From: Rhyzopertha dominica
Taxonomy: Eukaryota; Arthropoda; Insecta; Coleoptera; Bostrichidae
Length of the DNA: 64,000 bases
Direction of reading: 5' to 3'
NCBI GenBank assembly: GCA_025024175.1
Contig: QCXZ01000003.1
Location: 61,956,023-62,020,022 of the forward strand
The translations under genes and the position numbers were made by a program. This document shows positions 12,201-23,330 of this stretch, one piece after another. How positions within the stretch are numbered: the first letter of the stretch is position 1; every line of letters begins with the position of its first letter. The notes beneath the pieces are model-generated. The model saw only the letters and a list, made by a program, of their open reading frames with translations. It made no database searches and had not been told where the DNA came from.

Positions 12201-12499
12201 TCCTTCCGCCCTTTTTCAATTTTCGGCTATAACTCAAAAACTAAAAAAGCTGATCAGAATCTGTTTTGTAATTTATCTGAAAACGTAGAACAGGGTCGCG
12301 AAAGCCGCGTCCCTCTAGCTTTAATAATAATCGAGATACCCTTTAAAACACCCTGTACATGTTTGGGCATCCAAAATTTCAAATGTGACAAAAATGTGAA
12401 TTTTTGAAATTATCGCTACTGCGATAAAGCTAAGTTTTGATAAAAACGATTTACTTTTGATTTATTTTTGAAAGGGTTACCAGGCAGACACTCTTTCTG
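9270..12499. other. intronic stretch without recognisable genes
   Basis: AT-rich. Short open frames at 9760-9945, 10358-10597 and 11305-11499 show no domain. Near 12185-12355 there is a segment ending CACCCTGTACA, the kind of terminus seen on Tc1/mariner-type elements, which may belong to the mariner remnant that follows. Confidence 0.4.
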
Positions 12500-13010
12500 A
12501 TATGATGAAAACCTTAGGTAATTAGTGTTCCTTATACACCACCATTAACAGCTGGATTGTGGAATTTAAAAGCGGAAGATCAGATTATGTCAACGATGAG
12601 CACCGCTCAGAAAGACTAATTTGTGTGACGACTCCGAAAAAATATTGATTTATCCATAATACGATTTTACAAGATTGACGAATTGGGCTCACACAAATAG
12701 CATAAATATATCGCACTTCCTATGTTTCGTATTATTGACCACGATTTGTAAATGAGAAAAGTTTGTTCGCGTGACAATGACAAAAGAAATGTGCCGTCGT
12801 TTTAAAGATTCGCATGGCCACTAAGGACTATGGAAGAACAATCTAACCATAGGAAGCATTCATTCCTATCTCCATGGCCCAAAAGGTTTCCCGAGCAAAA
12901 GTCAGCTCGCAAGGTTCTTGCTTAAGTTTTCTGAGACAAAGACGGGCTTCTGTTGGATTTCTTGAAACAAGGTAGAACTGTCACGTAGTAGAACTAAATA
13001 AAAAGAGCTG
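12500..13010 (+). pseudogene. mariner-like transposase remnant
   Basis: Allowing many frame changes, the plus strand reads TINSWIVEFKSGRSDYVNDE then HRSERLICVTTP. This matches the end of the first HTH and the linker of mariner transposases. Further on is KIRMATKDYG, and at about 12895-12985 a piece resembling the core (SARKVLA, then DKDGLLLDFLKQGRTV). No catalytic triad can be assembled and stops are numerous. Heavily decayed, older than the other mariners in the window. Confidence 0.6.
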
Positions 13011-13259
13011 TGTGTGGCTTGAATCTAATCGAAACAGTATAAAATAATCCTACTACAATATTAGAAAGTTAAAACGATCTGTATACGTATTTCAGCAACT
13101 AAGCTGGCATCTTCAGTAGATAAAAAATAAAAATAGGGCGATTTCTTGACATCTGGATAGATTTACCGGAAGATATTCTGTTCACCGAAATTTCAGTAGA
13201 AGTGGAGTTAACAAGACATCATTATTATACTAAAAGGGCTTCATGTTTGTATGAATGGC

Positions 13260-13600
13260 TTATCTGATCAGTTCATAGAATGCGGATTTCGGAATTGGAC
13301 ATAAATCTGAATTCATTAAGGCATCTTTATTATTTTGAATAAAGATGATCTCAAACGCGTTGCGTTCCGTGTTGTTGGAAACCGATCTTGGTAGTTTTAG
13401 GTTTTTAGATGTTACAGGGTGTGCCCTTATGGAGTCTCCCAAGCATGAAATGGGTAATGTGCTCTTTAAATCCACTCCTGTAGAGCGCCTAGTCTATTTA
13501 GTATATTTAAGACAAATCAGGCACTTCTATACACTAGAATGTAGTACCTATTGTATAAAAGTGCCTGATTTGTCTTCTACATCTACCTTATCTTTCGGGT
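13260..13600 (-). pseudogene. Penelope-like GIY-YIG endonuclease remnant, left arm
   Basis: Minus strand. The best-preserved part is the C-terminus, with SVSNNTERNAFEIIFIQNN followed by KDALMNSDLCPIPKSAFYEL. Upstream, the region corresponding to GIY...YIGQTRR is broken by stops (KSGTF... and TRRSTG). Homologous base by base to the right arm. Confidence 0.65.
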
Positions 13601-13724
13601 TTCCTAATAGATATTTTTATACTATTATTGGCGATAAACGCAAGTTTTAAATTAAATGAAAAATTCTAAAACTATTTCATTTAAAACTGGCTTTTACTGT
13701 CAATAGTAGTAAAAAATATGTTGG

Positions 13725-14065
13725 CAACCCGAAAGTTAAGGTAGATAATGAAGACAAATCAGGCATTTATGAAATAAAATGTAGTAGATGTAATCTTAAA
13801 TATATTGGGCAAACTAGGCGCTTTCAGGAGTTAGATTTAAAGAGCATATTGTTCATTTCAGGTTTAGGAGGTTCGATAAGACAATTGTCGTCCAACATAT
13901 TAAAGATCCAGCACACTTTATAACATGTTAAAGCATAAAATTACAAAAATCGGTTTCCAACAACGCGTTTGAGAGCATTTTTATTCAAAGTAATAAAGAT
14001 TTAGATACAGTTCCGGATCCGCACTGTTTGAACCGATCCGATAAGCAATTCATTCAAGTGTGAAG
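13725..14065 (+). pseudogene. Penelope-like GIY-YIG endonuclease remnant, right arm
   Basis: Plus strand, after KVKVDNEDKSG-like sequence: GIYEIKCSRCNLKYIGQTRR shows both GIY and YIG motifs with the paired cysteines typical of Penelope endonucleases. A frameshift follows, and later RFPTTRLRAFLFKV and SNKDLDTVPDP. Frameshifted and inactive. In live elements this domain nicks the target DNA for reverse transcription. Confidence 0.8.
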
Positions 14066-14324
14066 CTCTTTTAGTACAAATAATGATGTCTAATTGGCTT
14101 GACTCCACTTCCACTGAAATTTCGGTCAGGAGAATATCCTCCGGTTAATCCAGCCAGATTTCAAGAAATCGCCCTATTTTTATTTTTTGTCTATTGAAGG
14201 TTGCAGCTTAGCTTATGAAATAAGGTATAGCTCTTGTTGCCAGACTGCACTCTTTTGTCTATACGTTTCGCGTTTTAATAGACACGTTAAGTAAAGATAA
14301 CCTTATTAACGTATATTTCGGACA

Positions 14325-14725
14325 GGTAGACTGCAGATTGCGCTATGGGGTGTGCATGTGGGGATGTTCATCCGGATCTAGAAATGTTTTTATCTGTCAA
14401 AAAAATTGAGAATTTAAAGAAAACAGTATTTTAATGCTCACGTCCCTTATTATATTTGAGATGTCCATTTTCGTATACTCAAACAGGAGGTCCTTCCTGA
14501 TGACAATCGGCTCACTTCACGGCCTTTACCAGAAACCATCAGAAACTATTCATCCTATTTAGTAAATATAACGTTATAAAGGACTCGTTACGTTGTATAG
14601 GCCCTAAAATCTTTAATCGACTTTCGCCAGACATTAGGTACCAGTTCAGTTAATTTAAATGTTTTCAAACTAAAGCTTAAAAAATTTCTAGTTGAAAAAG
14701 CTTTCTACATTTAACTTCTTTTTGT
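14325..14725 (+). pseudogene. LINE ORF2 C-terminal remnant
   Basis: Plus strand frames read YGVCMWGCSSGSRNVFICQK (after the RT thumb), EMSIFVYSNRRSF, then IGPKIFNRLSPDIR and, one frame over, NLNVFKLKLKKFLVEKAFY. That last motif, ending in LKKFLVEKAFY, is the usual C-terminus of insect Jockey/CR1-type LINE proteins. The long repeat begins right at its end, so part of that repeat may be the 3' region of this LINE or a later insertion. Confidence 0.6.
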
Positions 14726-16775
14726 AGAATAAAATTCTGTATCATTTAGTTTAAGGAATTGCGCTGCAATGACAAACATTTATATTTAAATATTTCTAAT
14801 TAGAATTTCAAAACCTAATCTTTTGAAGGAAAATGAAAATTAACATTCTGCCTCAAGCCTCAATAGTTATCTACAGAATATAATGCAGATTAAAATATGT
14901 TGCTAGCTTATTCGTCTCAAATCAATCATTCAAGATTTGTACCATTTTCTGCAGTAAAAAAAATTAAACTACGTTATAAAACAGTCAATTGACAATAACA
15001 AATAAATGAGTGAGTGGGTGAAGTGCTATCTTGCTCATTTTGAAAGCAGGCGCTTTCAACTTTCAACAGATGCGTCGTAATACCAATTTCGTTAACGTAT
15101 GCTTTATTACTTCCACATCCAACGGATGGGAAGTATTGTATCGTGAAAAAAATTTTAAAAAATTTTTATTTGCTCATTCGCTTTAAAATAGTCAAAAACG
15201 CGAAAAACCAAAATTTGAACAAAAAAATTTCTTGTCTGTGTGTGTCTGGTAATATATGAACTTGAAATTTGGTACACATATAAATCTCAACTACCCAAAG
15301 CGACCTATTGTTTGTGGGGTAAGTACGATATCAGGAAGGGGGCGAAATTGGGGGGTAACTACCATTTTTGCAAATTTTTATTTTTTTATATTTTTTTCGT
15401 TTTAGTATGTGATTAGCAGCAAAACTGCAAGTATTATTCGCTCTTATAAATTTTCGGTGCAGCAAACTGTTTAGAAGATATTAGCAAAAAAGCGTCACTT
15501 AAAGAAAACGGTTTTTCCTAAATATCTCCGAATATATTTAATATATTCAAGAAATGAAAATGTCATCAGATAGGAAATAAAATTTCACACAAAAAAATGT
15601 TTTAGAAAATTTATTCAAAATTTTGACATTTTCGAAATATTTCCAAAAAACCTATTTTTGTCCCTGCTCGTACATTTTTTTAAGTATTGGTATTATATAG
15701 AAAATCAAATTTCTGATCAGAAAGCACTTGTAACTTTTTTGTTAAGTTAATAATTTTCGAGTTATTTGAAAAAACCGATTTTAAAATTTATATATATTTG
15801 CTAATATCACGAGGACTTTGTCTTAGAAAAAATGTGTTGAGAGACAAAATGCTCAAAATCTGATTACTAATCGTACAGTATAAGAAATAAAAACGTAAAT
15901 GTCATTTTGACAATTGAATGTGGAAGTATTGATTCAATTTGCANCGGTTTTTTTTCCTTGAGCGTTTACTGTACTACNTGTATAATTTGTACTTTAGCAG
16001 GTTTTTTAATTTCTCCATTAAAAGTTTGAAAAATATATAATGGTGTATCGCAGAATGGTTTATACTTACTAATAATGTAAAAATTCNTGGAGAGATTAGG
16101 AAGGTAAAAAAATGACCCGAACGAAATTCTTTTGGTGTATGTAACGATGGGGCAATAATGATTAAATAAATAATTTAGTATTGTAAGTAACAAAAAATAT
16201 TAATACTTTTATATTTTTAAAATATTTTTAATGCTCATTACTTCTAATTAAAAACGACCTGTCTGCTTGTCCAGCATAAAATTCAATGCAATCATTTCAT
16301 AAAAAACTATAAACACCTGAATGACTCAAAACTAATTTTATTTTTATTATGGATAAAACAATAAAACACTATACCAACATGGCAGGAGAAGAATTTAGAT
16401 AAACTAATATTAAATTTTTGAAGAAAATTGTTAACTGCAGCAAGTCTATTTGGATCAGTATTCTGAATTAGGTTCATATAGCTAGAAAATCTCTAGATAT
16501 TTATGGAAAATTTACCTTGCCATGCAGTAATACTCAGGCTCTAGTGCAAAGTATCCAGAAATGTATCCACTAAGGAGAAAAGCAATAAATTCTAATTGCA
16601 AAGGTTTATTTGCTTTGTACCCATAAAATTTGCGACAGGTGGGCTACACAAATACCGGAAGCTCTTCGCTCTTGAGGGTCTCGACGTAACAAAGTAACAC
16701 CTCTGCGGTAGCGCCCCCTAATGACAGGGATTTTATTTTACGAAAAAGAGTCGGTAAGGCCCTAACTGTAACTTG
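14725..16775 (+). repeat. long interspersed repeat, copy 1
   Basis: Homologous in the same orientation to 44793-46560. Shared landmarks are AATAAAATTCTGTATCATTT, CTAATTAGAATTTCAAAAC, ATGCTCATTACTTCTAATTA and GAGTCGGTAAGGCCCTAAC. The end includes the GC-richer GACAGGTGGGCTACACAAA and GAGGGTCTCGACGTAA blocks. Copy 1 is interrupted at about 15110-15957 by an insertion that copy 2 lacks. Three n positions fall in this copy. No coding frame was found; it is a non-autonomous repeat of unknown class. Confidence 0.85.
15110..15957. mobile_element. about 850-bp insertion in long-repeat copy 1
   Basis: Copy 2 reads straight through from the GTATGCTTTATT block to TTGAGCGTTTACTG, whereas copy 1 has about 850 extra bases here. 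The insert begins with a hairpin (CTTCCACATCC / GGATGGGAAG) and near its right end repeats GGAAGTATTG beside a second palindrome (AATTGAAT...ATTCAATT). It includes a TTGTCTGTGTGTGTCTGG stretch of the kind common in dispersed arthropod repeats. No protein is encoded. Hairpin ends without long inverted repeats would suit a Helitron-like element, but this is not proven. Confidence 0.6.
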
Positions 16776-17023
16776 CTCGTTCCATTTCTACTTGTCCCAG
16801 CCGTGCATATCAATATGCCCTCGTACATAGTTACAACTATCCTGTATGCTAAAGACCTTTGCATCACTTTATTTTCCCTGAAAAGTTGGGTTTTGAAAGC
16901 GCATAGAGCATTCAGCCCTCCACCAATAGGCGAACCCCAAATACACGTATCAATAACACCCCTTCTCCAAGTTTACATCCCTGTCAGAAAAATATCCCCA
17001 TACAAATGGAGGAAAATACTCGC

Positions 17024-17326
17024 CTGCCTGTCGACGGCAGTGGGCAGCAGAACTTGTTGAATGGGCTGCGGCTGCTGCTGCGTGTACTGCTGCAAGTAAG
17101 CCTGCTCGGCGCCCTCGTACACGGGGGTGGCCTGCGGGCCGGAGGGCACGTATTGTCCCGCGAGCTGCTGCAGATACGGCTGCTGCTTGACGGGATTGAA
17201 CGGCAGGCCGGGATAGCCCGGCGCCGAGACGTACTGTGACGTGGGGTAAAAGGTCTGCGGCGAGGGCGTCGGACCGGCTACAGCGCCCGCCGCGAGCGAC
17301 ATCAAGATGCACACCACCACATTCAT
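17024..17326 (-). CDS. secreted Pro/Gln-rich protein, exon 1 (signal peptide)
   Basis: Starts at the ATG at 17326, the first ATG about 60 bp downstream of a TATA box; an upstream GTG in the same frame is not needed. The first residues, MNVVVCILMSLAAGAVAG, form a signal peptide with likely cleavage after AVA. The mature part is rich in Pro, Gln and Tyr (YPTSQYVSAPGYPGLPFNP, QQPYLQQLAGQYVPSG, YLQQYTQQQPQPIQQ) and ends AVDRQ at the GC donor. The exon is markedly more GC-rich than its surroundings. Joined in frame with exon 2 it gives a secreted, probably extracellular-matrix or cuticle-associated protein of more than 215 residues. I do not recognise a specific orthologue. Confidence 0.85.
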
Positions 17327-17385
17327 GTTCACTCTGAAACGCGCCTGAAACCGACTAGGTCGTCTGGGATGTTACGTTTCTAGTA

Positions 17386-17391
17386 TTTATA
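17386..17391 (-). promoter_or_regulatory. TATA box of the secreted-protein gene
   Basis: On the minus strand GTATAAATAC lies about 60 bp upstream of the ATG at 17326. A start site about 30 bp downstream would fall near 17360 and leave a 5' UTR of roughly 35 nt. No competing core promoter element was seen nearby. Confidence 0.65.
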
Positions 17392-17399
17392 CACTCGTT

Positions 17400-20300
17400 T
17401 GCCCTACCCCGTGGCGGCTTTCGTGGAGAAAGGATTTGAGAGTCGGTTGGGTCAGTGCATTATCAGAAATGCTCGTTCTGAAGGGTTTTGTTGGTCTCGG
17501 AATCGCATCTGAAAACAAAGACTTTCCGCCTCGAGTATCATGTATGCTCGAACACCTGAAGGTTATTGTTATAATTACGCGTTTCGACGCAATTAATGCA
17601 TTAGATAATGTGATTTATCTAACATAACGTTACCTAATGTGCTCTGATTTCCGTCTACACTCTATTGCGCTTGTGTGTGTTTATTTCATTGAAAAGTCAT
17701 TCATTATGCGTTTTCCGCAAAGTTGTGAATGTGCTGAAACGGAAGGAAGGCGCCGAAATTTAAAATTTAAGCCTAATAAAGCTCTTACACTGCATACGGC
17801 AGTGAGTGCTTTCCGAGTTCGTAATACACAGAAAGAAATTGTAGCCCCAACCAAAATTTTTGTTAGTGTGACAAATTCAGTCTTTGTTGAGTTAGCATGT
17901 TTTTTTACAGTTGCAAATAAAAAGTATGTTTAATTATAAGAAAGGTATACGGTTTTACAAGCAAAGTACATTTAATAGTAAATAAATATCGTTTTTTTTC
18001 AAACGTTATTAAAGTGGCAATTTTCTGCAGCTAGCATAGGAGCCAAAGTGTCAAATTATATCTTAGCAACAATGACACTCACTTTTGCTGCATATACGCA
18101 GCAAAAATCATTTACAGCCACGGCGGCAAATATTAAGGAAACTTGATTAAATTATTTACAACTTCTGAAGCAGCCTCAGCCACTTCAGGGGGCGTGCATT
18201 CGATGTCTGACATAGCGAAAACTGCAAAATGATTAGTTCCAATGGGAAATATTTTTAAAATATTCGGTAAAACTTACAAAATGCAGCCAGGTTTTGTGAC
18301 ACATCAAATTATTTTTCTGGTTGTTTACATTTCGTCACTAGAGAAACCTTTCCCAGAGCAAACTAAAATAATCACTGAAGCACGATACGGCTGGACCTAT
18401 CTGCCTCGCAAGCTCGGCAGTTAAACTCCAGCCTTGCTACATAAAAGTTCACTTTATCTCCTCATAACATAATATACTATTGTTGTTTTAAATATAATTT
18501 TCATGCCTCAAATAAAAAAAAATACTGTAGCAATAAATATAGTTGATAATATTTTGTTACTAGCAATAACTTTTATTTGCTTGAAATAGCTTTTTTTAAA
18601 CAATCATATACTGAAAGAGATGGCTGGAGAGTACAAGTAAAAGTAAACTCTCATCTGCAAATACAAATACTAATTATATTTTACTCTATAACATCAAAAC
18701 AACATTTTTACAATATACATTTATATATACAGGGTACTTCCGGTGCGTGTCTTTAAGTGAAATGGCATGGCTGGTTGCAGCAATGAGTTATTAACATTAT
18801 TTATAGAACACATAACAGATATGCACACTATGAATACTAACTGAAATCGTAAACTAAATGAATATTTTGAATACTTACTATCAACCTTTCTCTGAGATTT
18901 TCCATCTACTGTTAACCTATTCATTCATTATGACCGCATGACTTGCAGCTGAAGATTTGATTGGCCTTTAGTCAAATAGATGTTGTTCCAGAAGAAAATA
19001 CGGGCACTGCATCCAACAAAATAACTTTCTCGTTGGTTAAAAAAAAATTGATCGTCGGAGCATATTATTTTGCTGAAACAAACTATTCGTGCAACAAATA
19101 TTTCTATTTCAATCCAGTCACATTATTTATATTCACAAGGGGTTAATTAAAAAACATTTTACTTATGATAACATAAGTAATTTTGTTGTAAACGCAAATG
19201 TTGCAAACATTTTGCTAGCAAAAATAATTTTGTTATAAATGCTAATGTGTATGAAAAAGTACATTTTCGGGAAAATCGCTGTCACCTCCTCAACACTGAA
19301 ATAAAGTATATAATCGACATTTTGATTGCTCCTGCAACCTTTGTTAGTGTAAGAACCTAAAAAGTGTCCGACTCTAAATCAAACTAGTATAAATATTAGA
19401 TATTAAGAACGGTACAACCCTTAACGTTTGTGACGCTTATAATATCTGATTTTGCTATGGCAGATCTTAAAGTGTGCTTTGATCTATTAAATTCAAAAGG
19501 TCAAGGCACGTTTTAGACCTGATGACAGAGAAAATAATATTTTCTCTTCTTCTTCTTCTTCTTTTTAATTATGGCTTTGATTAAAAAAACAATATTTCTA
19601 CAATTTACACTTCCAGTAATTAATTTTGATGCTAATCACCCTCCATATAAGCACATTATCAGAGAAACCTTTGTACTTGCGATGTCCAGCTTCTTGTGAA
19701 AATTTTATGATATCCTTGGCTCAAAAAATTTTTTCAATCTTTCAATTTCTTCAGCAGTGTTATTAGTTTGATGTATTTGTAAACATTAGCATGATGTTAT
19801 TTCACATGGCTTTCATTGAACTAGACATATTACTTTTTAATATCAAGATTTCATTCAGCAGCAACGTAGATTTGGACGAAAAGTAGTAAAGGGTAGTAAG
19901 ACAATAGTATTACCAGCTTTGCTTCCTTCGGCTTTTCCAAAAAGTGTGCCAGAAATATTTTTCGCTGGCACTATTTCCAAATATTTTTGCAGCTGTACAA
20001 TTTGGAAAGCATATGCTCCTTTTTGTAGATGGAACTCTGCGGCTGCAATGTCCCCATGGCTTCTAATGCCATGGAGGTATATATTTTCTCCATTTACGCT
20101 CATTTCAAAACCAAAACAACCAAAGCTTTTTATACATATCTGCTGAAAACTCCTCAGATCAAAATAAACAGTATTTAAAGCTTAATGAGTATTAATTTTA
20201 AAAACTCTTTTAGAGATAAAATGCTGCAGCAAAAAAAGTAGAATATTGTATAAAAAGTAGCATATTGTATAGCCTCATTAGCGACTCGAAGTCAAAAGAC

Positions 20301-20984
20301 TCTTAAAAGTGTACTTTTCGACAGTACAATTTATGGCCTTGCATTATAATTACTGTTATACAAAATCGGCTTCCTAAATTGTCGAAATTGAAAATTCTAG
20401 AACCGGTAACCATAATTTTATCAGTTTGTTTGTAAAATGATCTGCTCATTAAATCCAGGTGAATCAAGGGAGCGATATGCAAATCACACAAGGTTTTACA
20501 AAAAACTTGCAACATAAAAATCCAGTAAACAGTAACAAGGAGATTATGGTGACCTACTTTGCGCAAAGTAACAAAGAAAGGGAAAGAGCCAGTAAGTTTA
20601 TGGACATAGTATTTAATGTTAAAATATACAATTTTTGTTCATGACCCATTGGACACTTCCCAATTTTCCACAAGAACTGGGTACGTGTCAAACGAAAAAA
20701 TAATACTATATTTAGGTATTATGTTACTATATAAAACTGAGCCTATTTACTAAAATGTCCCTATTCCCAATTGAAGTTCCAAATGACACATTTAATTCAT
20801 AAGGTAAATTTGGGTGATTTACATGTACTCAAAATATGAGTGGGTGCTAAATATCTGTATTTTAGTTAGCAATGTTTTTAGGAATATTGAAAACATGCAG
20901 AAGGGAAGTGTTACACAATGATACTATTTAGGATACTGACGATCAAGGGACATCTATTGTTTTAAAATTCCATAAATAAGTACA
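17400..20984. other. intergenic stretch upstream of the secreted-protein gene
   Basis: No gene supported. Open frames at 17637-17933 (plus) and 19855-20103 (minus, 82 codons) have no recognisable domain. A CTT microsatellite is at about 19548-19564. The stretch 20371-20600 resembles 36460-36720 in the same orientation (shared TTGTCGAAATTGA, TTCTAGAACCGG and a GGTG-CCTACTTT block), indicating another low-copy dispersed repeat. At 18727 a TATACAGGGTACTTCCGG motif resembles the end of a mariner-type element. Confidence 0.45.
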
Positions 20985-21430
20985 ATATCTTTAGAAAGGG
21001 TTGCAGTTGTAACACTCTTGTATTGCCTGATTATAGTAAAGCTTTCGATACAATAAATTACGAAGTATTTCAAGGATTACTACATTATATTGGTTTTTCA
21101 CCTGATTCTAGTGTATTGCTGAGTAATTAAATTTCATATCGTTTACAGACGGTGGGTCTTGATGGTATATTGTCTGAATTCAGAAGTATGCTCTCTGGGG
21201 TTTCCCAGGGGTCATTTGTCACTGCTTCACTTCTGTAAATCGCAATATTACACAGACGATGCACAGCTTTACTCATCTATGAACACTGGTGATGCAACTA
21301 CATCATGTAACAGTATTAATGAGGATCTAAAAAGATTGCACGATTTATTAGTAAAACTTTCTGCTCTCCTAGTCCAGTCATTGACAATAACCACTATAAA
21401 CCATAACTATATACGTGAAAGTTAAGGACT
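20985..21430 (+). pseudogene. LINE reverse transcriptase remnant
   Basis: The plus strand reads VLPDYSKAFDTINYEVFQ (RT motif A region with the catalytic Asp), then HYIGFSPDSSVLLSN, a stop, ISYRLQTVGLDGILSEFRS and MLSGVSQGS (motif B). After a short deletion it reads YTDDAQLYSSMN, the motif C YADD with Ala changed to Thr, then SINEDLKRLHDLLVKL. Compatible with Jockey/CR1-type LINEs. Broken by stops and a deletion between motifs B and C. Confidence 0.8.
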
Positions 21431-22639
21431 AGATTACAGTAAGAATAAGTGAACGAATCATAAATGAAAAGTGCAACTAAAGAGCACACATCATTCAAGA
21501 TGCTTTGACCTTTTCTACATTTTAGGTTCCAACAGCACTCGCGAAGTCTGCGCCTGTGATTGAGTACCATCGGCTTTGTTGCTCGCAATGAAGTTTAGAC
21601 ATTACTTGCTCGCAGCCCGGAACTTCGTATCGCTACAAGTGTTCATTGTGTACACAAAATTTCAGCGCGTTTTCATGCACTGCCTTAATCCGACGAGCTT
21701 TTCAGCGTTTTGAACATCTTCACAATAGTGCGCCGTTCGTGCTCCAAGAAATGCGTTCATTCGAGTGCACGCCCGCTATCGCTGTTCCGTTACTGCTTCG
21801 CACATCCTTTTTTTACGAGGGTGAATGCTTGCAGCATCCGTAATATGAGATTATTATGTTTTGGTTCGATTGGCGACAGCGTTTTTTTTGATATAAATAG
21901 TAATCGCTTTTCTTGTATCTGGTCTTTAGTGAACACACAACCAAACCATAACGATCACTGTACTCCTAGTTCTTCAAAGCGTATATAAAGATTTTACTAC
22001 TGCAGAAGCAATGAAGGAAAATAGTGCTCTACTTGCATTAATATATTAACTGACGAAGTAATACAGAAGTGCATGTGCATTTGAAAGTAGCTTGACACTA
22101 TATTTCACCCTAAGTACTGACTATTTAATTAGACGTTACTAAAGTAAAACTGAAAACTACATACCCAATTTATAAAATAATTTTTGTTTTGACCCACTCA
22201 GCTGACTATAGCTTGTCACTAACAAAAGTTAATAAAAGTGCCTATTGCCTTTAAAACATGATGGCAGTGTACAAAATGTCACTTTTGTAATTCAGTTACT
22301 AAAGGTCACACTGACACTGACTTTTATTACTAAAGCTCGGATTATATGCACGAAAAATCGGCAAAATATGCACAAGATAATAAGAAATGTGCTTCAATAT
22401 ATGCCAAATATGCATCGATATGCAAAACTTTAAGAACGCAAAATCAAAGTCCATTACAATTTAATGTTTGTTTGTTATACATTTTAAATACATCATCTAA
22501 CAATATGGAAAGTATTAAACATGTTATATGCCTAAAATTTTCATTTCGGTGCTTAAAATTACACGGAGTATTAGTTATTAATTCTATTATAAATGCTTAT
22601 TAATATTATTGAAAAAAATTGACAATTAGGTGTTTCTCT
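21431..22639. other. stretch without recognisable genes
   Basis: The part at 21480-21850 is somewhat GC-richer and has short open frames on the plus strand, but no recognisable domain. The rest is AT-rich. Nothing further seen. Confidence 0.4.
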
Positions 22640-23330
22640 AAATTTTATAATTTTAAAGAATGTCACCGATCGTCTTGTAAGTGTGTAAATGTCGAGAATG
22701 ATCGTTGGACATCGGCGGAAGTTATGGATGCATACTTTAAATTACTTACAATATTTACAATATCTAGATCAATATCATCAGAATATTCTTTATTCAAAAT
22801 ATTAGATACTTTTGTCAGAATTTTGAGTCCCTCATTTTTATCCAGCACAGGGTTAAGCATTTTAAAATTTATTTCTCCAGCTCCTTTACAACAGTTGATA
22901 ATTTTCCGTGGCATTGGTTTATTAAATTTACTAATTCAGTTAACATCATTTCTTTTGATTCCAGTTTTAAAATTGTTTCGGACACCAAGAAAAGTTGCTT
23001 GTAATAAACGCTAATTTATGTGATATTGCATTGTTCTTTAACTATTTTTTGACTTACTTAATCGCAGTTGAATCGTCGGAGAATTTTTTTCATTACTGAT
23101 TAATTCATTTACAAGGGAGAATTGGTTTTTATTTCTTCGGCAACTCTGTTAATACCATGTGCCAAACAAGCGGTATGAATGAAATTAGGAGAAAAGATTT
23201 TTAAATTTGCTGAGGTTTTACACATATAAGGAGCAGCATCTGATAACATCAATATTACTTTTTCATGTGGTATTTGATTAGGCAGAAATGCAATGAAGTT
23301 ATTACTCAACTAACCTTACCTTAGTGACAT
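22640..23330 (-). pseudogene. hAT-like (CGGBP1-type) transposase remnant
   Basis: The minus strand reads SNNFIAFLPNQIPHEKVILM then LSDAAPYMCKTSANLKIFSP, then FIHTACLAHGINRVAEEIK, the conserved catalytic-domain region of this hAT family (CLAHG-N-RVAEEIR pattern known from insect and vertebrate copies). After a broken stretch, a second frame (22663-22914) ends DLDIVNIVSNLKYASITSAD then VQRSFSTFTHLQDDR, corresponding to the C-terminal dimerisation region (usually ..ERSFS..K..L.DNR). The N-terminal BED finger is missing and there are stops between the pieces. Confidence 0.75.

Larger units (their letters stand above)
13085..14228. mobile_element. head-to-head inverted pair of Penelope-like element 3' ends
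   Basis: A large inverted repeat centred near 13662, with arms of about 560 bp separated by roughly 30 bp. Each arm carries a decayed GIY-YIG endonuclease domain pointing outward, followed by a pLTR-like non-coding tail (CACTTCTACTGAAATTTCGGT on the left read minus, CACTTCCACTGAAATTTCGG on the right read plus, then AAGAAATCGCCCTATTTTTA in both). The left tail, read on the minus strand, contains a hammerhead-like core (CTGAAGA at 13116-13110, GAAA at 13093-13090). The right tail has the same region with mutated core bases. Partial and inverted dimers are typical of Penelope-like retroelements (family knowledge). Confidence 0.8.
5925..17023 (-). other. 11.1-kb GC-AG intron of the secreted-protein gene
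   Basis: The donor on the minus strand is CAG|GCGAGT, which has the strong flanking consensus usually found at GC donors, and the acceptor is TTTGCAG. Both exons are then in phase 0 and the reading frame stays open. The nearest GT alternatives are a weak CAA|GTTCTG a few codons upstream (also phase 0) and GCGA|GTATTT (phase 1, wrong frame for exon 2). The intron holds two mariner remnants, a Penelope-like inverted pair, a LINE end and a copy of the long repeat. An undetected small exon inside it cannot be excluded. Confidence 0.7.

Noticed and set aside
16950..17312. 120-codon Ala/Arg-rich minus-strand frame overlapping exon 1
   Set aside because: Shadow of the GC-rich exon 1 frame, which has a signal peptide, promoter and matching splice phase.
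19855..20103. 82-codon minus-strand frame
   Set aside because: No recognised domain; the opposite strand is open too; composition gives no support.
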